This document shows, one piece after another, positions 10,498 to 20,353 of a DNA stretch of 64,000 nucleotides. The stretch lies in contig JAWQUS010000007.1 of assembly GCA_036365455.1 (NCBI GenBank), positions 22,274,001 through 22,338,000 of the forward strand, written 5' to 3'. Within the stretch, counting starts at the first letter, position 1. Every line of letters begins with the position of its first letter. This stretch comes from Macrosoma leucophasiata. Its lineage: Eukaryota; Arthropoda; Insecta; Lepidoptera; Hedylidae. The translations under genes and the position numbers were made by a program. A model generated the notes under the pieces. It worked only from the letters and a program-made list of their open reading frames with translations, was not told the origin of the DNA and did not search any database.

Positions 10498-10607
10498 GAG
10501 ATTTCTAGAAATTAAAGAAAAACGAAAAGAAATACCTATTTGACTTCGGGCAGGAATTGAACCTGCGACCTCAGGATAGCCAGTCCAGCCGCTACCGAAC
10601 TATTTTT
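10498..10607 (-). repeat. tRNA-derived SINE, family D
   Basis: In minus sense it starts with a tRNA-like head: TAGCGGCTGGACTGG, then CGCAGGTTCAATTCCTGC (B-box), followed by CCGAAGTCAAATAGG. The same head and A-rich body recur at 50262-50390. It is short and non-coding. The conserved A/B-box spacing without a clean cloverleaf argues for a SINE rather than a working tRNA gene. Confidence 0.65.
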
Positions 10608-10705
10608 GAGATGTAATAACTTTTATGTAAAAATCCTAATTACTAACGGGATGAAAATAAAAGAAAATAAAAAATCTGATTTTTTTTTTTTTTTTTTTTT
10701 AATTC

Positions 10706-10711
10706 TTTATT
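10706..10711 (-). promoter_or_regulatory. Polyadenylation signal of the I-like element
   Basis: AATAAA on the minus strand lies five bases before the poly(A) tail. The spacing is shorter than for a typical host mRNA, but the motif is well placed for an element whose RNA ends in an A-tail. Confidence 0.55.
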
Positions 10712-10820
10712 TAAAGAGCTTAATCACAGTGCGATTATGTCGCTCTATACAAAGTATCTTAAAGTAGGTATATTGAAACAAAATATTATCAACTCAATAG
10801 AGTTAGTATGTACATAATTA

Positions 10821-13800
10821 TTAAGAAGACTGTTCTGAAGAGAAAAATATGTCATACAACATACACAATAACTTTGTCTCGTTTGAGTGAGGATTACAAA
10901 GGATAGCGTTACAATCAGCAGAACCTTTTAAAACATTTTTACACATAGCTGTCCGATATGAATCATTGCGGACACACTCCATCAAGACATGCAGCAAGTC
11001 CTCTGGGACTCCGCACCGCTCACAGTTCGGAGATGGTACCTTTCCCATCAGGAATGCGAATTTCCTAGATGGAATATGTCCGGAACGCATCCGCATAATG
11101 ACTACTGCTTGCTTCCTGGATAATATATGATTATTAATCCACGGAGATTCGAGTGGCTGTGGCTGGACCGTTTTATACCATATCCCTTTTTCTTTAGAAC
11201 GTAAATCAAAATATTCTTTCCATAAGTTATAGCATAGTTTTTTAACAAACCAAATGCAATCTGTATAGTAGGGAAGTCTATTATACTCAATTCCCTCAGT
11301 GCCAGCCTGTTTTGCTAAAATATCGACCCGATCATTAAATTCCAGTCCACAGTGTGACGGAATCCATTGCAATTTGATATACTTAGAATTGGATTTCAGT
11401 TTTAGAATACAATCCAAAATTAAGTAGGCTGTCGGTGTACCTCGGAGACCCGAGGTGCATCGAGCCAAATGTTGGAGTGCGCTCCTCGAATCTGTGAATA
11501 TGACAATATTATCCTGTTGTAAAGATAAGGCGTAAGATAAGGCCTCACAGATCGCGATAAGCTCTACCTCCATAATGCATATAAGGTCACAATCAATTTT
11601 TAATTGCAGACTTATGTCGCATTGGGGATCATAAAATGCTGAACCAATCCCACAGCTATGTTTAGAACCATCAGTAAATAATAAATAATGGTTTTCATAA
11701 TTTTGGTAAATAAAATCTAAACAAATATTTTTTAAATTAAAATTATTATAAGTTTTTTTGGCGTTCTGTAAATTTGGTATAGTACATTGAATGACATCAC
11801 TTAAATCTATATCTGTAACCCATGTATCCATAGAAAACATTTCTAATTGAGAACTGGAATAGGTACGAATTTGTGCTAACCTTTCAAACATTGTCATCAA
11901 TAGAGGTTTCTTTTTATTTCTCCAATATATTTTGTTTTTAAATGTTAATAAATCCCGTAATAACTTAATTGTAATATTATTCTCCACTGACAAAGCTTTC
12001 AGAATAAATTTCCCCCCTAGATAAGACCTCCGTACATGCAATGGACAGAGACTGACTTCACTTTCCATTGCATGTATAGGGGTAGTTTTAATAAAGCCTC
12101 CAATCACCCTTAACGCTTGATTTTGAACTTTATCTATCTTACTTGTATATTTCTGGAAACTATTGTCGTACAAAAAACTACCGTAATCAAGTCTACTTCT
12201 AATAATAGCAATATATAACCTTCTTAGATGCTTTGGATGTATTCCCCAGCCTGATCCAGCCAAAATTTTAAAAATATTTAAGTATTTTGTTGTTTTATGT
12301 ACCAACTCATTAATGTGTTTACTCCATTTTAAAGACCGGTCCAGCCACATACCCAGATATTTTACAACATCTACTACTTCTATAACACTGTTATTAATTG
12401 TAATATAAATTGGTTGTCTATTGACGCCTTTCTTAAACATACAGACTTTTGTCTTAGTTGGTGAAATGTCTAGGCCCAATTCCACAAGCATGTGGTACAT
12501 TTTATTTAAAGCTAATTGCAGTTCTTCTGTTGCATCGTTAATACTTTTACTAGTCAGATACACTGCGTAATCATCAGCATACTGAGAGACCATAACATTA
12601 GTAAGTTGGTAACAAACGTGCAGGGTAGCAATATTGAATAATATTGGCGAAAGTGAATCCCCTTGAGCCAAGCCGCGACCGGTAAATCTACTGATTATTT
12701 TATTATCAATGTTAACACTTAAATGACGCTCCTTTAGAAACCTCCAAAGGTATTTACAAATTTTTGAACCAGCACCTAATTGATCTAAACCTTTAAGCAA
12801 GACTGTGATATCTATATTGTTATAGGCATTTTCAATATCGACGAAAACTCCTAACGTAAATTGGTCTTTTGAGAAGCCTAACTGGATCCTAGAAACCAAA
12901 TTACTAAGATTATCAAGACACGACCTAGTTTTCCGGAACCCTGTTGTCTCTTCGTGAAAAAGATTTCTTTTTTCCATAAACCACTCTAATCTATTTTTGA
13001 GCATAGAATGTAAGATTTTACTTAAACAAGACATTAAAGATATAGGTCTTAATCCACCCGCTGTAGAGCATTCGCGGCCTGGCTTAGGTATAGGTATTAC
13101 ACGCACTTCGCGCCATTGACAGGGAACGAAACTTAGAGAAAAGAACAGATTATACATATCTAATAAGATACTAATAGCGTTATGCGGCAACTGTTTAATC
13201 ATTGAATACGAAATTTTATCTACTCCAGGTGCCGTATCTTTTGATTTTATACACCTTCTTAATTCTATTAAGGTAAATGGGGATTCAAGCTTGGTATTAT
13301 GGGACGAGAAATTGGGATCTCTTGGGCAAACAAAATCTGGAGCTAAGTCATGTAGGAGTTTATTCGATGTTACTTCATCTATACAATAATTAGTTGATCT
13401 ATACCCCTTCCACCACTTCATCTTGCCCCACATTTCAGTAACTGAAGTTGTCTCGTCTATAGAAGAACAAAAATTGCAGAAGGACTTCTTTTTTGCCTGT
13501 CTCATTAATCTTTGCGCAGCACTGATTTTATCATTTAACTTATCCAAATTATTAGGTGTAGGATTCTTTCTAAAACAAGATAGAGCTAGGCGCCTTTCTG
13601 CAACCATTCTCGAAAGATCGGGACTCCAATAACGTTTGGGGATAAACTGTTGTGAAGGATTTTGACATATTCTATAACAAGGAATGTAAGCATCTGCGGC
13701 TTCATTTATTGTACTAAGAAATAAATCGTAACTTTTTTGGGGATCCTTATTAAATAATATAAAATTTAAAAAACTTTCTTCAATATGTTTGCGATAGCCA

Positions 13801-14522
13801 TCCCAGTCCGCCTTTTTATAATTCCTTTTTTGAATAATTTGCGAATTGTCGTGCCTATATGACATACTAATCTTAATAATTAAATGATCGCTGCCCAGTG
13901 ATTCATTTGTTACCAACCAATCTAGGAGAAGTGCTATATCCGATGATGCCGCAGAAATATCTGGAGAAGACTCTTGTAAGGTGCCGTTTACCCATTTAAC
14001 TCTCGTAGCTCGTCCGTCATTCAGTGATACAAAATTATTTTCTAACAGAGCGTCAAATATTTTGTTACCTCTCAGATCAGTCTTACATGACCAGCTAGCA
14101 TGGTGGCCGTTGAAATCACCTAGAATAAGAGTTTTATTAGTTTTAAAAGAAAAAATCTCGTTCCAGTCACTCTGAGAGACCCGTATGGTTGGCGGACAAT
14201 ATAAAGACATAATATATTCAATGGATTTACAATTATAAATTTTAACACAAACTACTTCTATCAGAGAATTTGAATAATGCACTGGTATTAATTGAGCTTT
14301 GATAGATTTATGTGTAATAATAGCTACGCCCCCATATGAGTCCTCTCGATCACGACGGAAAACATTGTATCCATTCATCCTAAAGCTAATTTCACTATTT
14401 AACCATGTCTCACATAATGCTGCCACATGAATTCTCTCACTGCATAACAACTGTTCTAATTCAATATATTTTGGTTTTACACTTTGGGAATTCCATTGAA
14501 GAATGTTTATTCTACACTCCAT
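10821..14522 (-). CDS. I-like element ORF2: endonuclease, reverse transcriptase, RNase H
   Basis: This is an intact 1233-residue polyprotein, the replication enzyme of the element. Residues ~1-225 are an APE-type endonuclease (LQWNSQSVKPKYIELEQLL, LCETWL, ILGDFNGHHASW, SDHLIIKI). The reverse transcriptase follows with VIPIPKPGRE, FVDIENAYN, GLAQGDSLSPILFN and the catalytic YADD at ~648-651. RNase H lies at ~945-1075 (LLFTDGSKHS with D ~951, then IFTDSRSAL and WIPSHCGL). The C-terminus has a CX2CX7HX4C zinc motif at ~1167-1183. The start is the ATG at 14522, overlapping the end of ORF1 by 16 bases, so translation probably depends on reinitiation or frame change. The RNase H domain separates it from Jockey and CR1 elements. 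Confidence 0.93.
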   Translation of the reverse strand: MECRINILQWNSQSVKPKYIELEQLLCSERIHVAALCETWLNSEISFRMNGYNVFRRDREDSYGGVAIITHKSIKAQLIPVHYSNSLIEVVCVKIYNCKSIEYIMSLYCPPTIRVSQSDWNEIFSFKTNKTLILGDFNGHHASWSCKTDLRGNKIFDALLENNFVSLNDGRATRVKWVNGTLQESSPDISAASSDIALLLDWLVTNESLGSDHLIIKISMSYRHDNSQIIQKRNYKKADWDGYRKHIEESFLNFILFNKDPQKSYDLFLSTINEAADAYIPCYRICQNPSQQFIPKRYWSPDLSRMVAERRLALSCFRKNPTPNNLDKLNDKISAAQRLMRQAKKKSFCNFCSSIDETTSVTEMWGKMKWWKGYRSTNYCIDEVTSNKLLHDLAPDFVCPRDPNFSSHNTKLESPFTLIELRRCIKSKDTAPGVDKISYSMIKQLPHNAISILLDMYNLFFSLSFVPCQWREVRVIPIPKPGRECSTAGGLRPISLMSCLSKILHSMLKNRLEWFMEKRNLFHEETTGFRKTRSCLDNLSNLVSRIQLGFSKDQFTLGVFVDIENAYNNIDITVLLKGLDQLGAGSKICKYLWRFLKERHLSVNIDNKIISRFTGRGLAQGDSLSPILFNIATLHVCYQLTNVMVSQYADDYAVYLTSKSINDATEELQLALNKMYHMLVELGLDISPTKTKVCMFKKGVNRQPIYITINNSVIEVVDVVKYLGMWLDRSLKWSKHINELVHKTTKYLNIFKILAGSGWGIHPKHLRRLYIAIIRSRLDYGSFLYDNSFQKYTSKIDKVQNQALRVIGGFIKTTPIHAMESEVSLCPLHVRRSYLGGKFILKALSVENNITIKLLRDLLTFKNKIYWRNKKKPLLMTMFERLAQIRTYSSSQLEMFSMDTWVTDIDLSDVIQCTIPNLQNAKKTYNNFNLKNICLDFIYQNYENHYLLFTDGSKHSCGIGSAFYDPQCDISLQLKIDCDLICIMEVELIAICEALSYALSLQQDNIVIFTDSRSALQHLARCTSGLRGTPTAYLILDCILKLKSNSKYIKLQWIPSHCGLEFNDRVDILAKQAGTEGIEYNRLPYYTDCIWFVKKLCYNLWKEYFDLRSKEKGIWYKTVQPQPLESPWINNHILSRKQAVVIMRMRSGHIPSRKFAFLMGKVPSPNCERCGVPEDLLHVLMECVRNDSYRTAMCKNVLKGSADCNAILCNPHSNETKLLCMLYDIFFSSEQSS

Positions 14523-16003
14523 AATTGTTCAAATAAATTTTTAAAAGGCATATCGCATAAATATTGTCCAACTGTCGATACCAACCATTCAATACATAGT
14601 GACACTCCTTTAATAATTTTACTTTGTAAACTTTCTTGTGAATTCGAAATTATTTTAAATAATTTAGTAAGCAACTGTTTCCAATTCAATTTAGCTCTAG
14701 CCTTCTCTTTGTTCTCCTTCCGCTGGTTTCTCAAATCACTTTCATTTTCTGACTCATCGACAGCATCATTATTAACAAAACCTGATACCGAAGATAGATC
14801 CCAGTTAAACTCTTGATTTTTACTTTGTTTATTGTTCTTCCCCTTTTTCTTACGGCTTTCATTTATCGGCTGACAAGCACTTGTTGAATTTGATTGCGAT
14901 GCTTGTGTTTGTTGTCTGGTGCTATTTCCTTGTACCGTCTGAACTACGGTTGCGTAAGACCTCTGATGTACATCTTGGGACTGTGTAGAGATAAGTGCAG
15001 AATTGGGTATTTCTGTCTCACAAGTTGAATGATCTACATGTACTACAGACTGTCCTAGATCAATTTCCGGTGGAACATAAATGTGTATAGCCTTCCTATA
15101 AGAGCAATTAAACTCTGCCATCAATTCCCGTAAGCGTTTTTCTTTTTTAAAAGCTGGACAAGACCTATCAAGGGTAAAATGATCGCCCTTGCAGTTAACA
15201 CATCTGAATGCGATAGTCTCACAGTTGGCGTGGTTTTTACCACACTTGGGACATACAACTTTCTTTCCTGGACAGGCGCGCAAGGAGTGTCCGAATCTCC
15301 AGCATCTGGAACACTGGGTGACCGGAAATACGTACGGCTCCACGTTTATTTTCAAATCGTAGATGTAAACATACGCTGGCAAAGAGGAGCCCTCGAATCC
15401 CAACCTTACTGATTCGCATTCTTCCCATCCGTTACCCTCCTTATTTCTACGCTTTAAACGTTTAACTGCTACCAGTTCATAGTCACTGGATATAACTTTT
15501 AACATATCTTCTTCACTTAAGTCCAATTCCACGTTCTTAATAACTCCATACGATATATCAACTTCTAATGGTTTTTTGCATCTCCATCCCAATTCTATTA
15601 AAGTTTTACATTTCATCATCTCTTCGGCACTTTCAACATTTTCAAACTGTATCAAAACTTTATATGGATTAATATATTTGACGCGACTTATGTTACTAAT
15701 ATTATTGGACTTTAATAACTTGGCGAGCGCGAACTGTTTCGGAAATTTTTCAGAATTACTAACATGTATGTCAATTTTTTGATTCAACCTTTTTCCGTTT
15801 CTGCCCACCGTTATCCACAGTTCTTCTTCATCTATTTCTCGACTTCTCTTACTACGAATACGCCCCGAACTCGTCTCATCCATCATTTCTTCCTCCTGCT
15901 GAGCATTATTTTCTAATACGCAAGACAAATCGCCTTCGCTTGCTTCCATAATTATGCTATTATTACAATCACTAATTGCCTCTTGTACTGTATCTTCTGC
16001 CAT
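14507..16003 (-). CDS. I-like element ORF1: gag-like nucleic-acid-binding protein
   Basis: An intact 498-residue ORF1. Its C-terminal half has three zinc knuckles at ~231-285: CSRCWRFGHSLRAC (CX2CX4HX4C), CPKCGKNHANC and CVNCKGDHFTLDRSC. These are typical of RNA-binding ORF1 proteins of Jockey/I-group elements that coat the element RNA. Upstream, ~65-210, is an RRM-like/PRE_C2HC-like region (FALAKLLKSNNISNISRVKY and VLIQFENVESAEEMMKCKTL), inferred from pattern only. The tail is basic and Q/N-rich (KKKGKNNKQSKNQ). The stop TAA at 14507-14509 overlaps the ORF2 start. Confidence 0.9.
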   Translation of the reverse strand: MAEDTVQEAISDCNNSIIMEASEGDLSCVLENNAQQEEEMMDETSSGRIRSKRSREIDEEELWITVGRNGKRLNQKIDIHVSNSEKFPKQFALAKLLKSNNISNISRVKYINPYKVLIQFENVESAEEMMKCKTLIELGWRCKKPLEVDISYGVIKNVELDLSEEDMLKVISSDYELVAVKRLKRRNKEGNGWEECESVRLGFEGSSLPAYVYIYDLKINVEPYVFPVTQCSRCWRFGHSLRACPGKKVVCPKCGKNHANCETIAFRCVNCKGDHFTLDRSCPAFKKEKRLRELMAEFNCSYRKAIHIYVPPEIDLGQSVVHVDHSTCETEIPNSALISTQSQDVHQRSYATVVQTVQGNSTRQQTQASQSNSTSACQPINESRKKKGKNNKQSKNQEFNWDLSSVSGFVNNDAVDESENESDLRNQRKENKEKARAKLNWKQLLTKLFKIISNSQESLQSKIIKGVSLCIEWLVSTVGQYLCDMPFKNLFEQLWSVE

Positions 16004-16189
16004 AGTGAATAGGGTACACTATCGTGTACGCCGTTTCACTGTCGTACTACGCGCGCATGTAGGTACTCGAACAGCGATATCAACTGTGATTCATTCGATA
16101 CGGACGCTCGGCCGGCACGGCAAAATAATGCGTCAATAGCGGACAAATGCACTCAGCGCAGCGATACGCGTGCAGCGCGGCTAGCTATG

Positions 16190-16201
16190 TCGAGCGAACT
16201 G

Positions 16202-16206
<5 letters not shown>
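16190..16206 (-). promoter_or_regulatory. TCAGT initiator at the 5' end of the I-like element
   Basis: Read on the minus strand, the element begins TTTTCAGTTCGCTCG. TCAGT is the arthropod initiator consensus and would place the start site at the first bases of the element. Jockey- and I-group elements use such internal promoters so that full-length RNA carries its own promoter. A downstream promoter element at +28 is not convincing here. Confidence 0.55.

Positions 16207-16252
<46 letters not shown>
16202..16252. repeat. 51-base poly(A) tract
   Basis: It is immediately upstream (minus sense) of the I-like element and followed by the TCTGAT half of its target duplication. Its length greatly exceeds the matching A-run at the other duplication (6 A). 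Confidence 0.9.
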
Positions 16253-16256
<4 letters not shown>

Positions 16257-16258
16257 AT

Positions 16259-18268
16259 GAAAATGCAAAATATGACAATTTGTACCACCAATTAAATATA
16301 TTTAACTCAAGATAAAGTGTTCTTCTGCGCTCAAATAGTGCTCCGATGTTTTAACTTTTCAAAAAACCCTTCCGGATGTCAGCCGGACTCCCTTCAAACT
16401 AGGGCAAATCCGGGAAAACCCGAACGGGTAGCAGCCCCACTTACGCGTAAATCATGATGTCATGTAATGAGTAATTATTATAGTGGCAAATAAATATACT
16501 CGGCTGATGGTATACTATGGAAAATAAGAAAAGATAGTCGATAGATATCGACTATCTTTTTTTCACATTAGTGAATGAGGATAATGTAGTAATTAAGTGT
16601 CCAAAGTAAAGCTTTATAAATTACTATTACGATCATCCGTCGAACTTTGTAACGATTTTGAATTAATATTATTATGTATTTTTTCAAAGATTTGACATTA
16701 CAAACTTTTTATATGGGAGAATTAAAATGTTGCTTTACTTTGGCCCTTATGTTTTCATCACAATTACGCACCTTTTAAACCTTTCCTGGACTTTAAAAAA
16801 TCATTCAAAACCAAAATGAGCCAAATCAGTTCAACCGTTATCGAGTATTAGCGAGACTAACGAACAGCAATAGATTTTTATATATATATATAGATACCTA
16901 TTTTCTCAAGAACTCGAATAGAAAACTTCTGCCTATAATTTTGAACACGGTACGCAAAATATTGAATGCCAAGGAAATGAATAGAATATTTATAAACCCC
17001 CAGAACTTTACCTCTTGAAATATTAACGTTTTACACAAGACTGATACCCAAACAAGGGTCCCGAAGTTTTGGTACCTTCTGTCAATTTATCGCCCAACAG
17101 CTTTATCTTTGCTATACCATCTTCTTATCTTCATTATTTTGATGCCATGGCGGTTACAATTTTCATTCCGTGTATTAAACTGTATGCGTGATATCTGGGT
17201 CAAAACCGTTTTTTTTTAAATTTTGGTAATTAAATGTTTGACAGAAACTTTTTATACAAATATCATGAATTAATCAATAGCATAAATCTTAAAATGATTA
17301 GAAATTTGTTTAATATAGACTTGTAAGTAATTAGGAAGAAGTCGATTTTGAACAAAATTATAAGTTATTTTCCTGTAACGGAGTGCTCTATTATCTATTG
17401 AACTCTATTTATTTGTCTAGAGTTAGTCATAAACACATAAAAAGTTACATAATTACGTCGAGACCTTTATTTAAAATTAATGAAAATATTCAACACGGTA
17501 TTTTATTCTGATTTCAACCCGAAATTGATCGTTGAAAATTTGCAAAATGCAAATGCTAATACCTATTTTTTTTTTGTTTTATTGCCCCATCCGGTATGTA
17601 AAAACAAACCAAGCAGCTATGATAATGTATTTCTTTGATTTTTGATAGGACGCAATGATAAAATAATGAAGGCATTATATTATATTATTCTATTTAACAA
17701 AACCAATCACATCTAGACGTAGTCCAGCCAAATTCAAAGTTGAAGTCAAATTTTTCTTTCCATTTTTCTTTAAATAAAATATATTTCACAAGCATGTGTT
17801 AATGCGAAATAATATAAAACAATTATATTTTATAGTTATCTTAATTTACTGCAAATTACTACGTCCTAGTTCTGGTACATATTATATTACTGAAAATGTA
17901 TGAATGTAGTAAAACACATAATTACATAAATTATTAAAATTTTCAACGATGGTTCGCGAATATAAATATGTTTTACACATCCATAAAATATTCCACGAGT
18001 GCAGTGTTGCTTTTTTACAAACCAACGAACCGTAAAAAAATTAAATGTTAAAAATAAAAAAAACAACTATCATAAATTACAAAATTTTGCAATTAATATC
18101 ATCATATTTGTTGAGCCTTTATTTTATTTTTATATTATTTTTATTTTCAAGGAAATCGAACAGTGTGTGTCTAAATAAAGACTACCTATAATATGTTTAC
18201 GCTCTAAATAATCACGTTTTCATAAACAGTTAAAAAACTAAAGTAAAACGCATGACTATTTCGAATTT
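16259..18268. other. Unassigned AT-rich DNA
   Basis: Two kilobases with no usable frame. It contains a perfect 15-bp-arm hairpin at 16529-16560 (AAAAGATAGTCGATA, 2-base loop) and, at about 16795-16900, a stretch of the AAATCAGTTCAACCGTTATCG type common in decayed insect repeats. No gene recognised. Confidence 0.5.
16529..16560. repeat. Perfect short hairpin
   Basis: AAAAGATAGTCGATA is followed two bases later by its exact reverse complement. It could be a terminator-like fold or a foldback remnant; no neighbouring gene gives it a role. Confidence 0.8.
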
Positions 18269-18551
18269 TACTGATGGTAGAGCTCCAGTGACGAAGCTCA
18301 CGGGCATAGACACCACCGTTTTACCTAATATACTTGCCGCTAAATAGTAGTGTTCAGCACTATCGTGTTCCGGTCAGGTGGTAATGTACGGCTTTGTAAT
18401 TTCCGGCACAGAGGCATAACACCTTAGGCCTCAGGAGTGGTAACGCATCTGCATTTTGACCTTGGTCTTTGTGTGGGTCTATAGGCTGCAGTCATCACTT
18501 AACATCAATGTAAACTGCATGCTTATTTATCACTTCCATTACATAAAAAAA
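18269..18551 (+). repeat. Repeat A, full length
   Basis: Complete, from ACTGATGGTAGAGCTCCAG to CACTTCCATTACATA and an A-tail. It shows a few point changes (TAAACTGCATGCTTATTTAT) from the other full copies. Confidence 0.9.
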
Positions 18552-19147
18552 GAACTTAGGTTTCTACTCAGTGGAAATGCTATTATACTATACTGAACCG
18601 CATTCAAACTGTAATCTAGTCATTGTAATTTAGCCTTTTGTTATATTTACAACCAACCTAGACCTCAGTAATAACACCACATCCTGTAATAATGTAAGAA
18701 AACATAATTAATTCTAGGATATGTCCATGTTTGTAGCAATTAACGTTCGCATGAAGATCATGCAGATTAGCATCGACTTCTATGCTTGTTAACTTGTTCG
18801 GCGTTAGACGGCTGCCCCTTAATATGTTGCGTATCAAACAGTCTAATCGGAACACGGTCTACAGTGGCTGTTTATTAACTTGACTTTTTTAAGTTTCCGT
18901 TCCCTAATAAGAAAACAAAAACCTTATAGGATTACTCATGCGTCTGTCTGTCCGCCTATGACAGGCGTACCTGTATATATTTACATATATACATTTGGGT
19001 TTAAATATATATATATATATTTTTTAATAGATTTAGGCTTAAATCTATCTAAAAAGCTCTCATTCACTTATTTACGCCACTGTATGCTCGTTGCCACTGT
19101 TATATTTTATTAAAATAATATATACATATAATAATAATATATAATAA
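18552..19147. other. Unassigned DNA with repeat H fragment and TA tracts
   Basis: 18885-18965 resembles part of repeat H (TTCCGTTCCC, TTATAGGATTACTCATGCGT, GTCTGTCTGTCCGCC). It is followed by TA-rich microsatellite sequence near 18997-19022. The short frames are chance. Confidence 0.45.
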
Positions 19148-19500
19148 TGGCAACCCATTATACGTCCCACTGCTGGGCACGAGTCTCTCCCCTTATTGGG
19201 GGGAGGCCTGGAGCTTACTCCACCACGCTGCTCCAATGCGGATTGGTGGAGGTGGGTGGGTGAGTGGCCAACCCACTGTCGGATGTTTTTCAAACCGCCC
19301 TTAAGGCCTCCGACAAGGTTTAACGACTGCTATCCATTGGTAGCAACCGGGACCGACGGCTTAACATGCCCTCCGAAGCACAGAAACGCGCATTTAATTT
19401 GCCACTAGCGGTCACCCATCACACTACCCGACCGCGCCCGTAGTGCTTAACCGAGCAGATCGCTTACGATCTACACCAGCCGCTGGACCATGCGCGCTTC
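19148..19500 (-). repeat. 5S rRNA-derived SINE, family F (full length)
   Basis: In minus sense it starts GCGCGCATGGTCCAGCGGCT and then carries a 5S-rRNA-like segment: GGTTAAGCACTACGGGCGCG and GTGTGATGGGTGACCGC. These correspond to the A-box/intermediate element and C-box region of the 5S internal promoter. A ~250-bp non-5S body follows, ending GCAGTGGGACGTATAATGGG and TTGCCATTATTATTA. A second full copy lies inverted at 20003-20353. The clear 5S match identifies a 5S-type (SINE3-like) retroposon. Confidence 0.85.
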
Positions 19501-20002
19501 TGTTGTTCTATCATTATTATATAAAAGCAACAAAAATCGGCCAAGTGCGAGTCGAAGGATCGGTGCAATTGAGAAATTGAACCCTGTTACATTATTTATT
19601 ATTATATATTATTACCTTAGAGAAATGTGGAGTCAGTTGAAGGAGGCCTTTGCTATTAAAAAACACAGATATTAAAACCAACAAAACAACTAAATAACCT
19701 AACCAACTGTGAAATATCTGATAGAAGTCTAATTAATAAATGTGACCTTTAACAAATTTTCTTTTATCATTATAGGTACCTACTAAAATATGTTAATGTT
19801 TGGTGGAATTAATGAAAAAGGGAATGTAAAAATTATAGTTGAACGAAAGATATTAATTTAAACTTTAAATAAAACATAAAAAGATTACAACATTATTAAA
19901 ACCTTTATCATCTTAATTCGTAGAATGAAATAAATATGTATGCCGTCTTTTAAATTTTTATCCAGTAGGTAGTATTGAAATTTAAAATTACTTTTTCTTA
20001 CT
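19501..20002. other. Unassigned AT-rich DNA
   Basis: It holds a short repeat H head at ~19535-19560 (ATCGGCCAAGTGCGAGTCG). Otherwise nothing was recognised. It forms the spacer between two inverted 5S SINE copies. Confidence 0.5.
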
Positions 20003-20353
20003 GAAGCGCGCATGGCCCAGTGGCTGGTGTAGATCGTGAGCGATCTGTTCGGTTAAGCACTACGGGCGCGGTCGGGTAGTGTGATGGGTGACCGCTAGTG
20101 GCAAATTAATTGCGCGTTTCCGTGCTTCGGAGGGCACGTTAAGCCGTCGGTCCCGGTTGCTATCGATGGATAGCAGTCGTTAAACCTTGTCGGAGGCCTT
20201 ATGGGCGGTTTGAAAACATCCGACAGTGGGTTGGCCACTAACCCACCCACCTCTACCAATCCGCATTGGAGCAGCGTGGTGGAGTAAGCTCCAGGCCTCC
20301 CCCCAAAAAAGGGGAGAGACTCGTGCCCAGCAGTGGGACTTTTATTGGGTTGC
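20003..20353 (+). repeat. 5S rRNA-derived SINE, family F (full length)
   Basis: A complete copy in the opposite orientation to 19148-19500. The 5S-like core is at about 20029-20098 (TTCGGTTAAGCACTACGGGC, then GTGTGATGGGTGACCGCTAG). The extreme 5' end also contains TGGCCCAGTGG, a perfect tRNA-type A-box. The body ends CCCAGCAGTGGGACTTTTAT and GGGTTGCCATTATTATTA. With its mirror copy it can form a ~350-bp-arm inverted repeat around a ~500-bp spacer. Confidence 0.87.

Larger units (their letters stand above)
10681..16202 (-). mobile_element. Complete I-like non-LTR retrotransposon
   Basis: The element runs 5' to 3' on the minus strand. It has a ~200-bp 5' UTR starting TCAGTTCGCTCGAC, intact ORF1, intact ORF2 overlapping it, a ~140-bp 3' UTR with AATAAA, and a ~20-nt poly(A) tail (T-run 10681-10700). 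The sequence AAAAAATCTGAT flanks it at 10669-10680 and 16247-16258, a probable target-site duplication. The 51-base A-run at 16202-16252 lies between the 5' end and that duplication and is probably a slippage expansion of it. The order EN-RT-RNase H with a zinc-knuckle ORF1 fits the I group. Intact ORFs plus the duplication suggest a young, possibly active copy. Confidence 0.9.

Noticed and set aside
20029..20098. A genuine 5S rRNA gene
   Set aside because: Only the promoter-core half resembles 5S. The 5' and 3' thirds do not match and the segment is part of a repeated ~350-bp element.
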